DNA from: Chitinophaga sp. S165
Lineage (GTDB): Bacteria; Bacteroidota; Bacteroidia; Chitinophagales; Chitinophagaceae
Direction: 5' to 3'
Length of the DNA: 64,000 nt
NCBI RefSeq assembly: GCF_003182155.1
Contig: NZ_QGTG01000010.1
Coordinates: 124,001-188,000 of the forward strand
The position numbers were made by a program, and so were the translations under genes. Below, piece after piece: positions 45,034-53,093 of this stretch (positions are counted from its first letter, which is position 1; each line of letters opens with the position of its first letter). Under the pieces are notes generated by a model. It saw only the letters and a program-made list of their open reading frames with translations. It was not told the origin of the DNA and ran no database searches.

Positions 45034-45915
45034 ATGAAAGGCTACCTCATTTCAAACGTCTTTGCTGTTTGTGCAATGTGGCTTACTAAGCTCCTGGTGA
45101 TTGAAGCCAACACCCTTGTTTTCTCTGAATTTGTAACACTGCCTATTTTGATGGGATTAATCTGTGCCTGGTACTGGCGCCATCAGCATTTAACCACTAA
45201 ACAATTGATAGGTAGGGCCTTAATAAATGCCCTTATCGGCATAGCGCTCAGTGCCATTTTCCTGGGGGAAGGTACCATATGCCTGGTCATTGTATCGCCC
45301 CTTATCATCGTATTTATCTTGACTGGATTATTTTTAGGCAGAAGCATGTTCAAACAACGTAATGACACGTTACATATAAGTTTGTTCCTCTTGTTATTAC
45401 TCACTTTCTTTACGGATGTACGTATGCATCATCATTTTGAGAATATGGTAGCCGATACTATGCTCATAAAGGCGCCAGCTTCTGAAGTCTGGAAATATGT
45501 TGTCGCATATGAAAGAATAGAGACGCCCGATAAGTACTGGTTGTTCAAAATAGGCATGCCTAGTCCGGTGCAGGCTACCGCTTCGGGAAATTATGCAGGA
45601 GCGGAACGTAAATGCATCTTCAGTAATGGCTATATATTTGATGAGAAGATTACCACCTATGATAAGGACAAAAATCTCACCTTCGCTATTACTCAACAGC
45701 CGCGCGACCCAGAAATTATGGGGCATATAGATATTCTGAAAGGGCAATTTATCTTGAAAGACAACGGCGACGGCACTACCACACTAACAGGTAATAGCTG
45801 GTACCAGCTGCATGTATTTCCGGTTTGGTATTATAATATCTGGGCTGAAAGCATTACGCGGAATGTACATCTGCGGGTAATGGAACACATCAAATTACTC
45901 AGCGAGCAACATTAA
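45034..45915 (+). CDS. Membrane protein with C-terminal SRPBCC (START/polyketide cyclase-like) domain
   Basis: 293 aa. About four to five hydrophobic helices in residues 5-130, then a soluble SRPBCC domain (about 138-290). Its opening DTMLIKAPASEVWKYVV is typical of the hydrophobic-ligand-binding fold, followed by PDKYWLFKIG and the long C-terminal helix. It could bind a lipid or other hydrophobic ligand at the membrane face. The stop overlaps the start of the next gene (TAATG), so the two proteins are probably made together. No enzyme activity is established. Confidence 0.75.
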   Translation: MKGYLISNVFAVCAMWLTKLLVIEANTLVFSEFVTLPILMGLICAWYWRHQHLTTKQLIGRALINALIGIALSAIFLGEGTICLVIVSPLIIVFILTGLFLGRSMFKQRNDTLHISLFLLLLLTFFTDVRMHHHFENMVADTMLIKAPASEVWKYVVAYERIETPDKYWLFKIGMPSPVQATASGNYAGAERKCIFSNGYIFDEKITTYDKDKNLTFAITQQPRDPEIMGHIDILKGQFILKDNGDGTTTLTGNSWYQLHVFPVWYYNIWAESITRNVHLRVMEHIKLLSEQH

Positions 45916-46349
45916 TGTTCAGATTCGTTATTAAATATCTTGGCTTTTTGAAATTTGTACCCGGTTTGCCATTGTTATTTGACACCTGGCTGAAGGTCTA
46001 CATTTTCATGACCAACATGGAGTTACTCAACTGGATGGATGAGATCTCCGAGGAAGTACGGCAGTGGCCCGATATTGTTAGCCACACGCATAAATATGGT
46101 GGTATACAGTTCGATCTTAAACACAAAGAAATTGGTCATTTACACGGCAATGGGCTATTGGATCTACCCCTCAACCGCCAACTAAAAGCGACCTTAATAA
46201 AGGAAGGACATGTGGAAGATCATCATTTTTTTAAAAATACCGGGTGGATAAGCTTCTATATTCGCACTGAAAAGGATAAACATTATGCCTTGCAGTTGTT
46301 AAGGCTGGGGTATGAATGGCGAAAAGGGGCGTTTAAATTATCTCCCTAA
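45915..46349 (+). CDS. Luciferase-domain (DUF5519-like) protein
   Basis: 144 aa. It begins with the hydrophobic MFRFVIKYLGFLKFVPGLPLL, followed by a soluble domain with the DUF5519/'luciferase family' pattern: VRQWPDIVSHTHKYGGIQF, KEIGHLHGNGLLDLP and HHFFKNTGWISFYIR. The domain is shared with the regulatory end of some dinoflagellate luciferase annotations, and its bacterial function is unknown. Start ATG at 45915 overlaps the SRPBCC stop. It ends six bases before the tRNA-like gene on the opposite strand. Confidence 0.72.
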   Translation: MFRFVIKYLGFLKFVPGLPLLFDTWLKVYIFMTNMELLNWMDEISEEVRQWPDIVSHTHKYGGIQFDLKHKEIGHLHGNGLLDLPLNRQLKATLIKEGHVEDHHFFKNTGWISFYIRTEKDKHYALQLLRLGYEWRKGAFKLSP

Positions 46350-46354
46350 AAGAA

Positions 46355-46427
46355 CGGTGGCAACCAGGAATCGAACCTGGACCTCTGCCGTGACACATGC
46401 AGCATTCTTCCCTTAAACCATACCACC
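46355..46427 (-). tRNA. Atypical tRNA, tRNA-Asp-like (GTC), possibly degenerate
   Basis: Minus strand, 73 nt, no encoded CCA. Acceptor stem GGTGGTA/TGCCACC (one G-T), D-arm GTTT/GAAT around AAGGGAA, T-arm CCAGG-TTCGATT-CCTGG perfect, discriminator G. The sequence around the anticodon (CTGC...TGTCAC..GCAG-AGGTC) and the GAAT-G junction resemble Bacteroidota tRNA-Asp. Two features are non-standard. The anticodon arm is 18 nt instead of 17 (4 bp plus a mismatch, 8-nt loop). One extra T lies between the T-stem and the acceptor strand. It may be a pseudo-tRNA or an odd functional one. Confidence 0.55.
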
Positions 46428-46485
46428 AGAAGACAAATATAAGAATTATACCATTCAACTTTAACTATCATGCGAGCCAGGATCT

Positions 46486-46555
46486 ATAGACGAAATCTAT
46501 AGCCTATGATATTATCTGATCTCATGCCGTTTTCCGGCAGCTTTGTCTAATATTG
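46486..46555 (+). promoter_or_regulatory. OxyR-type operator and promoter of ankyrin gene 1
   Basis: Palindrome ATAG-ACGAAAT-CTAT at 46486-46500, then AGCCT-ATGATATTAT. The -7 box TAATATTG is at 46548-46555, exactly 47 nt after the palindrome and 20 bp before the ATG. The 47-nt spacing and the sequence match the operators of catalase and ankyrin 2. ATAG-N7-CTAT is the known half-operator of OxyR. Confidence 0.75.
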
Positions 46556-46575
46556 GTAATTAAACCAATTAAGAC

Positions 46576-47043
46576 ATGGATATCTTCGAAGCAGCCCGGA
46601 CCAACAACGTAACAGTATTAGGCGATCTTCTCAAAGACGGACAGATAAACGAAAAGGACGCCAGAGGATCGACTCCCCTCATTTTAGCAACTTATTATAA
46701 TAATACAGCCTCCGTAGCCGCGCTGTTAGAGGCAGGCGCCGATACCGAAATACAGGATAGCATGGGCAATACAGCTCTCATGGGCGTTAGCTTTAAAGGC
46801 TATACAGCGTTAGCTGAGATGTTACTCGAAAACGGAGCCGTGGTAGATGCTGAAAATGGTAACGGTGCTACTGCATTGACCTTCGCCGCTACATTTGGAC
46901 ATAACGACATTATCAGGGTACTACTACAGCACGGCGCCTCTCCTATTAAAAAAGACAGGTTTGGCAAAAACCCTATCGACTATGCATTGCTCCAGGAGAA
47001 TGCTACAGGTTATGAGACAATGGTTGCAGCAATAAAACGCTGA
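46576..47043 (+). CDS. Ankyrin-repeat protein 1 of the peroxide island
   Basis: 155 aa, cytoplasmic, four ankyrin repeats (for example GSTPLILATYYNNTASVAALLEAGA, GNTALMGVSFKGYTALAEMLLENGA and GATALTFAATFGHNDIIRVLLQHGA, quoted in parts), with capping helices at both ends. Small ankyrin proteins paired with catalase are known (AnkB next to KatB in Pseudomonas aeruginosa), where the ankyrin protein supports catalase activity. Here it carries an OxyR-type operator and lies 40 bp before oxyR. Its paralogue at 49862 is about 60% identical by eye. Confidence 0.88.
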   Translation: MDIFEAARTNNVTVLGDLLKDGQINEKDARGSTPLILATYYNNTASVAALLEAGADTEIQDSMGNTALMGVSFKGYTALAEMLLENGAVVDAENGNGATALTFAATFGHNDIIRVLLQHGASPIKKDRFGKNPIDYALLQENATGYETMVAAIKR

Positions 47044-47056
47044 CCCCGGATATGTC

Positions 47057-47064
47057 TATCTTTG
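47057..47064 (+). promoter_or_regulatory. -7 promoter element TATCTTTG of oxyR
   Basis: Exact TAnnTTTG match in the 40-bp gap between ankyrin 1 and oxyR, 19 bp before the ATG. oxyR may therefore have its own promoter in addition to read-through from the ankyrin promoter. Confidence 0.45.
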
Positions 47065-47083
47065 CACAGGATAAAATTTTTGT

Positions 47084-48022
47084 ATGACAATAGTACAGTT
47101 CGAATATATAGTGGCAGTAGATACGTATCGCAGCTTTAATCTGGCGGCGAAAAATTGCTTTGTCACACAGCCCACGCTCAGTATGCAGATCCAGAAACTG
47201 GAAGACTCATTGGGCGTAAAAATATTTAACAGGACCAAATCCCCGGTGGTACCGACAGAAATCGGAGCAGAGATCATTATGCAGGCGAGGGTACTGTTAG
47301 CCGAATATCAGAAAATCCAGGATCTGGTGATGGACAGGAACAAAGAGCTGACGGGAGAGCTGAAGATCGGTATCATCCCCACAGTAGCGCCTTATATCGT
47401 TCCCAAGATCATCACACAATTCATCAGCAAATACCCTGGGGTTAAATTAATAGTCAGCGAACAGAATACAGAACAGATCACACAACAACTCAAGCTTGGT
47501 GCAATAGATTGCGGTATTGTGTCCACGCCGATACATGAACCGCAATTCACGGAAACACCATTGTTCTATGAAAACTTTGTGGCGTATGTTTCTGAAGATA
47601 GCGTACTTGCCAAGAAGAAAAAGCTAAAACCATCCGATATTAATATCGAAGAATTGTGGATACTGAATGATGGTCACTGTATGCGGGATCAGGTTTTAAA
47701 CCTCTGTCAGCACCGCAAAACAACCAAAGGTTCACAACATTATGAGTACAATACGGGAAGCATTGAAACGCTTAAACGAATGGTAGATGAGAACAATGGT
47801 GCCACTATCCTTCCAGAGCTGGCTTTGAATGACCTGACCGATAAACAGCGTGAGAAACTGAGATACTTCCAGGCGCCGGAACCGGCTCGCGAAATTGGGT
47901 TGATCACACCTAAAAACTTTGTGAAACGAAAAATGATAGAAGCGCTGAAAACAGAAATACTTGCATCTGTACCGCAAAAGTTGAAAACAAAGAACAGAAA
48001 GGAATTAATTGAAGCAGTATAA
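47084..48022 (+). CDS. oxyR: OxyR-type LysR-family hydrogen peroxide sensor/regulator
   Basis: 312 aa. N-terminal LysR winged HTH (FEYIVAVDTYRSFNLAAKNCFVTQPTLSMQIQKLEDSLGVKIFNR, quoted in part). The regulatory domain has the OxyR redox motif GHCMRDQVLNLC, with Cys199 and Cys208 at the same numbers as in E. coli OxyR. Peroxide would oxidise these to a disulfide and activate transcription. It lies between an ankyrin gene and the convergent catalase gene. Three ATAG-N7-CTAT operators flank it, at ankyrin 1, catalase and ankyrin 2. Confidence 0.95.
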   Translation: MTIVQFEYIVAVDTYRSFNLAAKNCFVTQPTLSMQIQKLEDSLGVKIFNRTKSPVVPTEIGAEIIMQARVLLAEYQKIQDLVMDRNKELTGELKIGIIPTVAPYIVPKIITQFISKYPGVKLIVSEQNTEQITQQLKLGAIDCGIVSTPIHEPQFTETPLFYENFVAYVSEDSVLAKKKKLKPSDINIEELWILNDGHCMRDQVLNLCQHRKTTKGSQHYEYNTGSIETLKRMVDENNGATILPELALNDLTDKQREKLRYFQAPEPAREIGLITPKNFVKRKMIEALKTEILASVPQKLKTKNRKELIEAV

Positions 48023-48057
48023 AAAGGAAGGCCCGGCGTTCACCGGGCCTTTTCCTT
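48023..48057. terminator. Bidirectional terminator between oxyR and catalase
   Basis: Stem from AAGGAAGGCCCGG paired with CCGGGCC-TTTTCCTT (one bulge), loop CGTTCA. Located between convergent stops 48022 and 48109. Confidence 0.85.
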
Positions 48058-48108
48058 TCGCTTATCCCGTATATTCTGTGCTATATCAACACTCCATCCT
48101 GAATTACC

Positions 48109-49629
48109 CTACTTCTTCACGTTCTTCAATCCCTCTTCTATACGGCGTCCATACTCCTCATCACATTTATAGAAATGTTCAACCATTTTCTGTTGTATCG
48201 CAGGCGTAGCGGCTACCAGTGTCCCTACCAGATTGCTGATCAGATCTGCACGTTCCAGTTCTGAAAATGACCTGTAAAGCTCTCCTGCCTGTTTATAGTT
48301 GTTGGTACGGTCAATACTCTGACGTACTATCCTGGCTGCAGCATAAGTCGGTTCATAAACCACTTCTGTTTCCGGTACTTCTACCAGTCCATTCAGGCTG
48401 GATGGCTCGTAATTCACATGAGGGTTAGCTCCTGCAGGAACGTCCACCTTATATGTCATATTACCATCGCGTTGATTAGTGCCTACATGCTTCTTAGGCG
48501 CATTGATAGGTAACTGCAGATAGTTAGTTCCTACACGGTAACGCTGTGTATCTGAATAAGAGAAGGTACGGCCGATTAGCATTTTGTCATCTGAAAATTC
48601 AAGACCATCTACCAATACTCCCGGGCCAAACGCTGACTGCTCCACTTCTGCGAAATAATTCTCCGGATTTCGGTTCAAGGTCATCTTACCCACAGGCAAC
48701 CATGGGAATTGCTCCTTAGGCCAGATCTTAGTATCGTCTAACGGATCAAAATCAAGTTCAGGATGTTCATCATCGCTCATGATCTGTACGAACAGTTCCC
48801 ACTGCGGATAATTCCCCGCTTCAATCGCGTCATACAAGTCTTGCGTTGCATGGTTAAAATTCACTGCCTGAATTTCCTGCGCTTCCTGTTGTGTCAGATT
48901 CTTAACACCCGCTACCGGCTCCCAATGATATTTAACAAGAACTGCTTCACCTGCCTTATTCACCCATTTGTAAGTATTTACACCAGAACCCTGCATCTGA
49001 CGATAGTTTGCCGGAACACCCCACGGAGAGAATACCCAGGTGATCATATGCATCACTTCAGGAGAATTACTGAAGAAGTCCATTACACGGCCACCGTCCT
49101 GGCGATTGTGGATCGGATCCGGCTTCAGTGCATGAATGAAGTCAGGGAATTTAATAGCATCACGTATAAAGAATACTTTCAGGTTATTACCTACAAGGTC
49201 CCATATGCCATCTTCTGTGTAGAACTTCACGGCAAAGCCCCTCGGGTCTCTCAATGTTTCGGGAGAATGACCTCCATGTATCACTGTCGAAAAACGAACA
49301 AACAAAGGCGTTTGTTTTCCTTTTTCCTGGAACAATTTTGCACGGGTATACTTTGAAGCTGGCTCATTTCCTACGGTACCATAAGCTTCAAATACACCAT
49401 GTGCTCCTGTACCACGTGCATGCACTACTCTTTCCGGTACACGCTCGCGATCAAAGTGAGCTATCTTTTCAAGGAACTGGTAATTCTCCATGACAGCCGG
49501 CCCACGGTTACCCAATGTACGCATGCTTTGGTTGTTGTGTACAGAATGTCCCTGACGTGTTGTTAGATGACGATTCTCCTGATTGGCTCCCCCCTGCCCG
49601 TTCTGCGTTGTATTCAGATCTTGACTCAT
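48109..49629 (-). CDS. Monofunctional haem catalase (KatA-like)
   Basis: 506 aa, small-subunit type, no signal peptide. It breaks hydrogen peroxide into water and oxygen. Distal site His70 (RVVHARGTGAHG) and Asn148 region (VGNNLKVFF). The haem-ligand signature R354-TFS-Y358-SDTQRYR supplies the proximal Tyr. It is convergent with oxyR and divergent from ankyrin 2. Its own promoter has an OxyR-type palindrome at 49718-49732 and a perfect -7 box TACTTTTG (minus, 49663-49670). Confidence 0.95.
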   Translation of the reverse strand: MSQDLNTTQNGQGGANQENRHLTTRQGHSVHNNQSMRTLGNRGPAVMENYQFLEKIAHFDRERVPERVVHARGTGAHGVFEAYGTVGNEPASKYTRAKLFQEKGKQTPLFVRFSTVIHGGHSPETLRDPRGFAVKFYTEDGIWDLVGNNLKVFFIRDAIKFPDFIHALKPDPIHNRQDGGRVMDFFSNSPEVMHMITWVFSPWGVPANYRQMQGSGVNTYKWVNKAGEAVLVKYHWEPVAGVKNLTQQEAQEIQAVNFNHATQDLYDAIEAGNYPQWELFVQIMSDDEHPELDFDPLDDTKIWPKEQFPWLPVGKMTLNRNPENYFAEVEQSAFGPGVLVDGLEFSDDKMLIGRTFSYSDTQRYRVGTNYLQLPINAPKKHVGTNQRDGNMTYKVDVPAGANPHVNYEPSSLNGLVEVPETEVVYEPTYAAARIVRQSIDRTNNYKQAGELYRSFSELERADLISNLVGTLVAATPAIQQKMVEHFYKCDEEYGRRIEEGLKNVKK

Positions 49630-49662
49630 AAGGCGTATTTTTTTTTGTTTGGTTTACGGTTA

Positions 49663-49732
49663 CAAAAGTATCCTTGCGCTCATCATGAGAAAAGAGAATA
49701 AAGAAATAAAATGGCTTATAGATTACCTCTAT
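49663..49732 (-). promoter_or_regulatory. OxyR-type operator and promoter of the catalase gene
   Basis: Read on the minus strand: palindrome ATAG-AGGTAAT-CTAT (49718-49732), followed by AAGCCAT. The perfect -7 box TACTTTTG (49663-49670) is 47 nt downstream, and the ATG follows 33 nt later. The geometry is identical to the two ankyrin promoters. Confidence 0.75.
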
Positions 49733-49761
49733 CAAAAAACGAATTGACATTGTTCAAATCA

Positions 49762-49831
49762 ATAGACAAAATCTATCAGCCATGATATTATTCTATTCAG
49801 TATTACCAACTGAACAGAATAAATAATATTG
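49762..49831 (+). promoter_or_regulatory. OxyR-type operator and promoter of ankyrin gene 2
   Basis: ATAG-ACAAAAT-CTAT at 49762-49776, then CAGCC-ATGATATTAT. The -7 box TAATATTG is at 49824-49831, 47 nt after the palindrome, identical in sequence to the ankyrin 1 box. The ATG is at 49862. Confidence 0.75.
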
Positions 49832-49861
49832 CACATCATTTACCATTTAAACATTACAACC

Positions 49862-50335
49862 ATGGAACTCGACATATTCGAAGCAGCAAGGGCAAACGAT
49901 GTTTTCGTTCTGAAAGAGCTTGTAGCAAAAGGGCAACTCAATGCGAGAGATGACAGGGGTTCAACACCACTGATCATCGCTGCCTATTATGATCATAGCG
50001 AGGCTGTATCATTCCTACTTAAAGCGGGTGCTAAAACAGAATTGAAAGATAACCTGGGACATACCGCTTTAATGGGTGCCAGCTTCAAGGGGCATACAGA
50101 CATAGTAAAACTGCTATTGAAGAAAGGCGCTTCTGTCAGCACAGAAACAGACCATGGTGCAACTGCTCTTACCTACGCAGCCACCTTCGGGCGTAATGAT
50201 GTGATTGACCTCTTGCTCGATCATGGCGCCAGCCCGCTCAAGAAAAAGATCATGGCGAGGATCAGGCTGATTGCCGGGCTGTTTGGAAGAATGCTATCAC
50301 CCATGAAGAAAAGGGAAATAGCAATAAATGACTAA
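49862..50335 (+). CDS. Ankyrin-repeat protein 2 with a probable frameshift near its end
   Basis: 157 aa from ATG 49862; an in-frame ATG at 49829 lies just after the -7 box and is less likely. Residues 1-127 align with ankyrin 1 (four repeats, MELDIFEAARANDVFVLKEL to DHGASPLKK). After the A5 run at 50243-50247 the reading frame no longer matches. The -1 frame instead continues KDHGEDQADC...WKNAITHEE and stops at 50331, giving about 156 aa, like the 155-aa paralogue. This points to a frameshift or sequencing error, or less likely programmed slippage. It is divergent from catalase. Confidence 0.8.
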   Translation: MELDIFEAARANDVFVLKELVAKGQLNARDDRGSTPLIIAAYYDHSEAVSFLLKAGAKTELKDNLGHTALMGASFKGHTDIVKLLLKKGASVSTETDHGATALTYAATFGRNDVIDLLLDHGASPLKKKIMARIRLIAGLFGRMLSPMKKREIAIND

Positions 50336-50340
50336 CAGAT

Positions 50341-52017
50341 CTATCTGGTCTTTTCAAAGTACAGGTGCGTCGTTCCGCCAATGTTCAGTTCAAAGCCTTT
50401 GATCTTTTTATTAGCATCTCTTAATATCAGCATATGGTACATCAGCGGATATGGGCTTTCCATATGATCAGTGCCTGTCAATGTAATCCTCCCCGGATCC
50501 CGCTTGTGCGCATTTAAAAACAGTTGGTGATCTTTTAACGTGATATGATAGTTACAATCCAGTTCCCGGCTATAATAGGTCCCTACATAGTTTTTTAACT
50601 GTCCATCACTCATGGAAGGCACCTCATGTACTTTTACCATATGAATGGGCTCTCCCGGAGAAACAGGTGTGATAAGGTCCAGGCTTTCGGTCTTCCTGTT
50701 AAATGCATATTCTACCCGCATATTCCGGAATAATGAAAATGTATCCTTTGCCTTTCTTATCATCAGGTCATTGCCGTTCATCCACAAGCGGCCGTCCCGC
50801 ACAGTAAACCTTGCCTGGTAACTATCTTCTGCGTAGTAAATACCGGTTAATGCCTTCGCCGCGATGGTATCCTTCAGTACCGCATCTGCAGAGTCCTTCT
50901 TCGTCAGGTCGGTTGTCCGGTTAATATCAGTAGTGAGTACCTCGGGAATAAAAAGTGCAGCCAATTGGTCCACCCTTCCATATACTTCACCATTGCCGGC
51001 ATTAGAGAAAATAATGAAGCCTGTTTTTACATCCGGATATATAGTAATAACAGTGCGGTAGCCCGCCAGTCCGCCGTTATGTATGATCCTCCTGTTTCCC
51101 CTGTCTTTATCTACAGCAACTCCTAAAGCATAGCTAATCTCCCTGCCTGATCTGAGTTTCCCTTTTTCAGTCAGTTGTTCAATATCTTTACTGTCTCCTG
51201 CTTTAGGTGTATAAAAATTCATGATCCAATGCGACATATCAACAACATTGGTAAATAAACCACCATCTCCCAATGTGTATACATTCTGGTAACTGTTCCC
51301 CAAACGCCCTGCATCATCATTACTATATGAAGCAGCCCTTCCTTTGATCATTTCCCTGGGGTTATCCACAAAACGGGTACTGGTCATTGACAACGGCCTG
51401 AATATCGCTGAATCTGCAAATGTTGTCAGGGGACGTCCACTTACTGCTTTAACGATTTCAGACAATAACACATAATTCGAATTGGAATAAGCATATTTTG
51501 TACCCGGATCAAAATTCAGCGAACGCTGGTCCTTCAGTATGTTCAATGCAATTTCCTGCGTAAGCATTCCGTCCATTGGTAAACCCGCTATAATGGCCAT
51601 ATGGATGTCATCTCGTATTCCACTGGTATGGTTCAATAAGTTCCTCACTGTTATCTTCTTCCCGAAATCAGGCATCCAGGGGAGATACGTATGAATATCC
51701 TCATCCAGTTTCACCTTTCCCTGTCTTGCCAGCAACACTATACTATAACCTGCAAATTGTTTGGAAACAGAGCACATGTAGTATATACTCTGCGGAGTGT
51801 TCATAACACTATCTTCTACATTAGCCAGGCCAAATCCTTTTGAATAGATCAGCGAATCATTCCGAACAATGCCTATCACGCATCCTGGCCCATCTGGTTT
51901 ATTCCATTTCTCAAAAAGCGCATTTACTTTTTTGATGGTAGAATCAGGTATTGACTGCGCATACAAGTTACTTATTGAAAAGGCGGTCAATAGTAAAAAG
52001 GTTGACAATAGTTTCAT
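50341..52017 (-). CDS. Secreted serine hydrolase, beta-lactamase-like fold with C-terminal extension
   Basis: 558 aa from the ATG at 52017, which gives the signal peptide MKLLSTFLLLTAFSISNLYAQ; an upstream in-frame ATG at 52071 adds a non-signal leader. PF00144-type motifs: Ser-Val-Ser-Lys in YYMCSVSKQF, Tyr-Ser-Asn in KYAYSNSNY and His-Asn-Gly-Gly in IIHNGGLAGY. A C-terminal ~150-residue beta-rich domain (ALTGIYYAEDSYQARFTV) follows. Probably a peptidase or esterase; substrate unknown. Its 3' end lies 5 bp from the ankyrin 2 stop. Confidence 0.86.
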   Translation of the reverse strand: MKLLSTFLLLTAFSISNLYAQSIPDSTIKKVNALFEKWNKPDGPGCVIGIVRNDSLIYSKGFGLANVEDSVMNTPQSIYYMCSVSKQFAGYSIVLLARQGKVKLDEDIHTYLPWMPDFGKKITVRNLLNHTSGIRDDIHMAIIAGLPMDGMLTQEIALNILKDQRSLNFDPGTKYAYSNSNYVLLSEIVKAVSGRPLTTFADSAIFRPLSMTSTRFVDNPREMIKGRAASYSNDDAGRLGNSYQNVYTLGDGGLFTNVVDMSHWIMNFYTPKAGDSKDIEQLTEKGKLRSGREISYALGVAVDKDRGNRRIIHNGGLAGYRTVITIYPDVKTGFIIFSNAGNGEVYGRVDQLAALFIPEVLTTDINRTTDLTKKDSADAVLKDTIAAKALTGIYYAEDSYQARFTVRDGRLWMNGNDLMIRKAKDTFSLFRNMRVEYAFNRKTESLDLITPVSPGEPIHMVKVHEVPSMSDGQLKNYVGTYYSRELDCNYHITLKDHQLFLNAHKRDPGRITLTGTDHMESPYPLMYHMLILRDANKKIKGFELNIGGTTHLYFEKTR

Positions 52018-52309
52018 TGGTGCTGTCTTTATATGGTTTGCTTTCTGTCGTGGAACGGGATGTATCAGCAATATACTGAAAACTGCTTAGAAACAATCCC
52101 TTTAGTAAAACACCTGAATTTACTCAGGCCAATAGATCCATATAGGCCGTCTCCATAGAGATGTATATGAATGGGGTAAAAACAACAAAGCACTTGTTAA
52201 GAGCACCAAATAGGCCACTATCTTTGAAAAGAGTAACGTATACTTTGTTTTTCATCAGATCCTGTTCGTCAATTTGCCTCATCTTTGTACCATAATAATA
52301 CTGAGGATT

Positions 52310-52996
52310 ATGAAACCATACGTTATTTGTCACATGCTTTGTTCAATTGACGGCAGGATCATTACAGAGAACTGGAAACCGTTTAAAGGAGTTGAATTCT
52401 ACGAACAAACAGGAGGAAAAAAGGAAAACGCAGATGCATGGTTCTGCGGAAGAGTAACAATGGAACAACATTTTGCGACTGAACTACCCGACTTATCTGG
52501 CTTTGGAAAAATACAGGATAAAACAGATTTCATTGCTGATGCACAGGCAGATTCTTATGTGATCGCACTTGATGCTGCCGGTAAGCTGGGATGGGACTCC
52601 AATGATCTTGACGGCGACAGGTTGATAGTTGTGCTGACAGAAAAGGTGGCGGCTGAATACCTGGGGTATCTGCAATCAAAAAGTATTTCTTACCTGTTTG
52701 GTGGCGCCACTGAGGTAGATCTTTCCCTTGTTCTCACAAAGCTCCAACAGCACTTTAATATCAATAAAATAATGTTGGAAGGCGGCGGAGGCATCAATGG
52801 CTCATTCCACAGATCCGGCTTGATAGATGAATTCAGCATCCTCTATTATCCTATCGCTGATGGTACGAGTACTGCTACCTTTAATGATACAGGTCTGCCT
52901 ACTATTGAAAGTATTCCGTATAAACACCTTAAACTGGCTCATCTGGAACAACTGGGTGAAGATGTTGTATGGATGAAGTACAAAGTATTGAAGTAA
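52310..52996 (+). CDS. Dihydrofolate reductase/RibD C-terminal-domain family protein
   Basis: 228 aa from ATG 52310, chosen because a -7-like CATCTTTG at 52280-52287 lies downstream of the earlier in-frame ATG at 52274. RibD_C-like fold: MKPYVICHMLCSIDGRI at the start, DAWFCGRVTMEQHFAT, and the later KIMLEGGGGINGSFHRSGLIDEFSI, quoted in part (NADPH-binding GGG). Members reduce pteridine- or pyrimidine-like substrates, and many are uncharacterised. Here it stands alone, so it is not clearly riboflavin synthesis. Confidence 0.86.
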   Translation: MKPYVICHMLCSIDGRIITENWKPFKGVEFYEQTGGKKENADAWFCGRVTMEQHFATELPDLSGFGKIQDKTDFIADAQADSYVIALDAAGKLGWDSNDLDGDRLIVVLTEKVAAEYLGYLQSKSISYLFGGATEVDLSLVLTKLQQHFNINKIMLEGGGGINGSFHRSGLIDEFSILYYPIADGTSTATFNDTGLPTIESIPYKHLKLAHLEQLGEDVVWMKYKVLK

Positions 52997-53093
52997 AAGA
53001 AAAGCACCCGGCGGGAAAGGATTATGCTAAACATCGATAATTTTCAATAAATATTTCTTCGCTGCGGTGTAAATATTTACTTTTACGCCACAA

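Noticed and set aside
46501..46520. Second ATAG-N7-CTAT half-site expected for an OxyR tetramer at ankyrin 1
   Set aside because: GATATTATCTGATCT is too degenerate to claim. Only the distal half-site is called, at all three promoters.
48763..49356. 197-codon plus-strand ORF antisense to catalase
   Set aside because: Its composition is that of an antisense frame, it has no family features, and catalase on the other strand is certain.
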